A DNA stretch of 5,861 nt, taken from positions 1-5,861 of the forward strand of contig JAQSYC010000111.1 in assembly GCA_029256345.1 (NCBI GenBank), given 5' to 3'. A program made the position numbers and the translations under genes. This DNA comes from Clostridia bacterium. Its GTDB lineage: Bacteria > Bacillota > Clostridia > Lachnospirales > Cellulosilyticaceae. Positions 5,592-5,861 of the stretch are shown here, piece after piece. Numbering within the stretch: position 1 is the stretch's first letter; every line of letters starts with the position of its first letter. The notes beneath the pieces are model-generated. The model was not told the origin of the DNA. It did not search any database and saw only the letters and a list, made by a program, of their open reading frames with translations.

Positions 5592-5861
5592 ATGAATCAA
5601 ACAAAGCAAAAAACCATCAATACCATTCGTGTGCTTGCAGCAGAAGCTGTCCAAAAGGCTAATTCAGGTCATCCAGGGCTGCCACTAGGTTCGGCCCCTA
5701 TGGCTTATACCCTTTGGGCAGACCATATGCATCACAATCCTAAAAACCCATCTTGGCAAAACAGAGACCGTTTTGTTCTTTCAGCCGGTCATGGGTCAGC
5801 ACTGCTTTATTCCCTTTTACATGTTTTTGACTACGGCCTAACAGCCAAAGATCTTCAGAGC
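5592..5861 (+). CDS. tkt: Transketolase, N-terminal 90 residues; 3' end outside the window
   Basis: Transketolase is a cytosolic thiamine-diphosphate enzyme that moves two-carbon ketol units between sugar phosphates in the pentose phosphate pathway. The start is ATG 5592, eight bases after a strong AAGGAGG (5577-5583). Visible motifs are AEAVQKANSGHPGLPLGSAP (17-36, with His27 of the active site), HNPKNPSWQNRDRFVLSAGH (48-67), and GHGSALLYSLLH (66-77, with His67). The N-terminus matches the full-length bacterial type of about 660 residues and not the split N-terminal subunit that is common in archaea and some clostridia. The window ends in frame at codon 90 (TAKDLQS). The gene has its own long leader, with the AP2-like gene divergent upstream. 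No other pentose phosphate gene is in view. Confidence 0.96.
   Translation, partial: MNQTKQKTINTIRVLAAEAVQKANSGHPGLPLGSAPMAYTLWADHMHHNPKNPSWQNRDRFVLSAGHGSALLYSLLHVFDYGLTAKDLQS

Overview
The window reads as low-GC Firmicute chromosome. Strong AGGAGG-type ribosome binding sites, short intergenic gaps, hairpin-plus-T-run terminators and protein relatives typical of Clostridia (AEC permease, PF13536-type DMT exporter, rhomboid-like protein with the NLSL variant, prokaryotic AP2-domain protein) all fit this. Overall protein flavour suggests Lachnospirales, perhaps a Cellulosilyticum-like organism; that placement is a guess from remembered protein styles. No tRNA, rRNA, CRISPR array, insertion sequence or phage gene is visible.

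Layout. (1) Positions 1-1512, + strand: the 3' end of an AEC-family permease, then a ten-helix DMT-type exporter, closed by a strong bidirectional terminator. (2) Positions 1555-2355, - strand: a rhomboid-fold membrane protein that lacks a recognisable Ser-His dyad and carries a cytosolic Cys/His zinc-ribbon tail. (3) Positions 2356-2502: a divergent promoter region with a perfect 10-bp inverted repeat lying across the promoter elements. (4) Positions 2503-4227, + strand: a probable two-gene operon of a single-pass membrane-anchored protein of unknown function and a strongly diverged PurK-like ATP-grasp protein. (5) Positions 4256-5314, - strand: a 352-aa protein with three AP2-like modules around a degenerate HNH-like segment. 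Its last codons are built from the terminator hairpin of the convergent PurK-like gene. (6) Positions 5315-5591: an AT-rich divergent intergenic region whose right half contains two interleaved perfect 10-bp inverted repeats, a pseudoknot-like arrangement in the probable leader of the next gene. (7) Positions 5592-5861, + strand: the 5' end of a full-length-type transketolase gene.

The genes do not form one pathway. The notable theme is several family members that have lost textbook catalytic residues (rhomboid, PurK-like, HNH-like), next to ordinary housekeeping genes (transketolase, transporters). The best candidates for something undescribed are the AP2/degenerate-HNH protein and the structured transketolase leader. 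The PurK-like protein paired with a membrane-anchored partner comes next.
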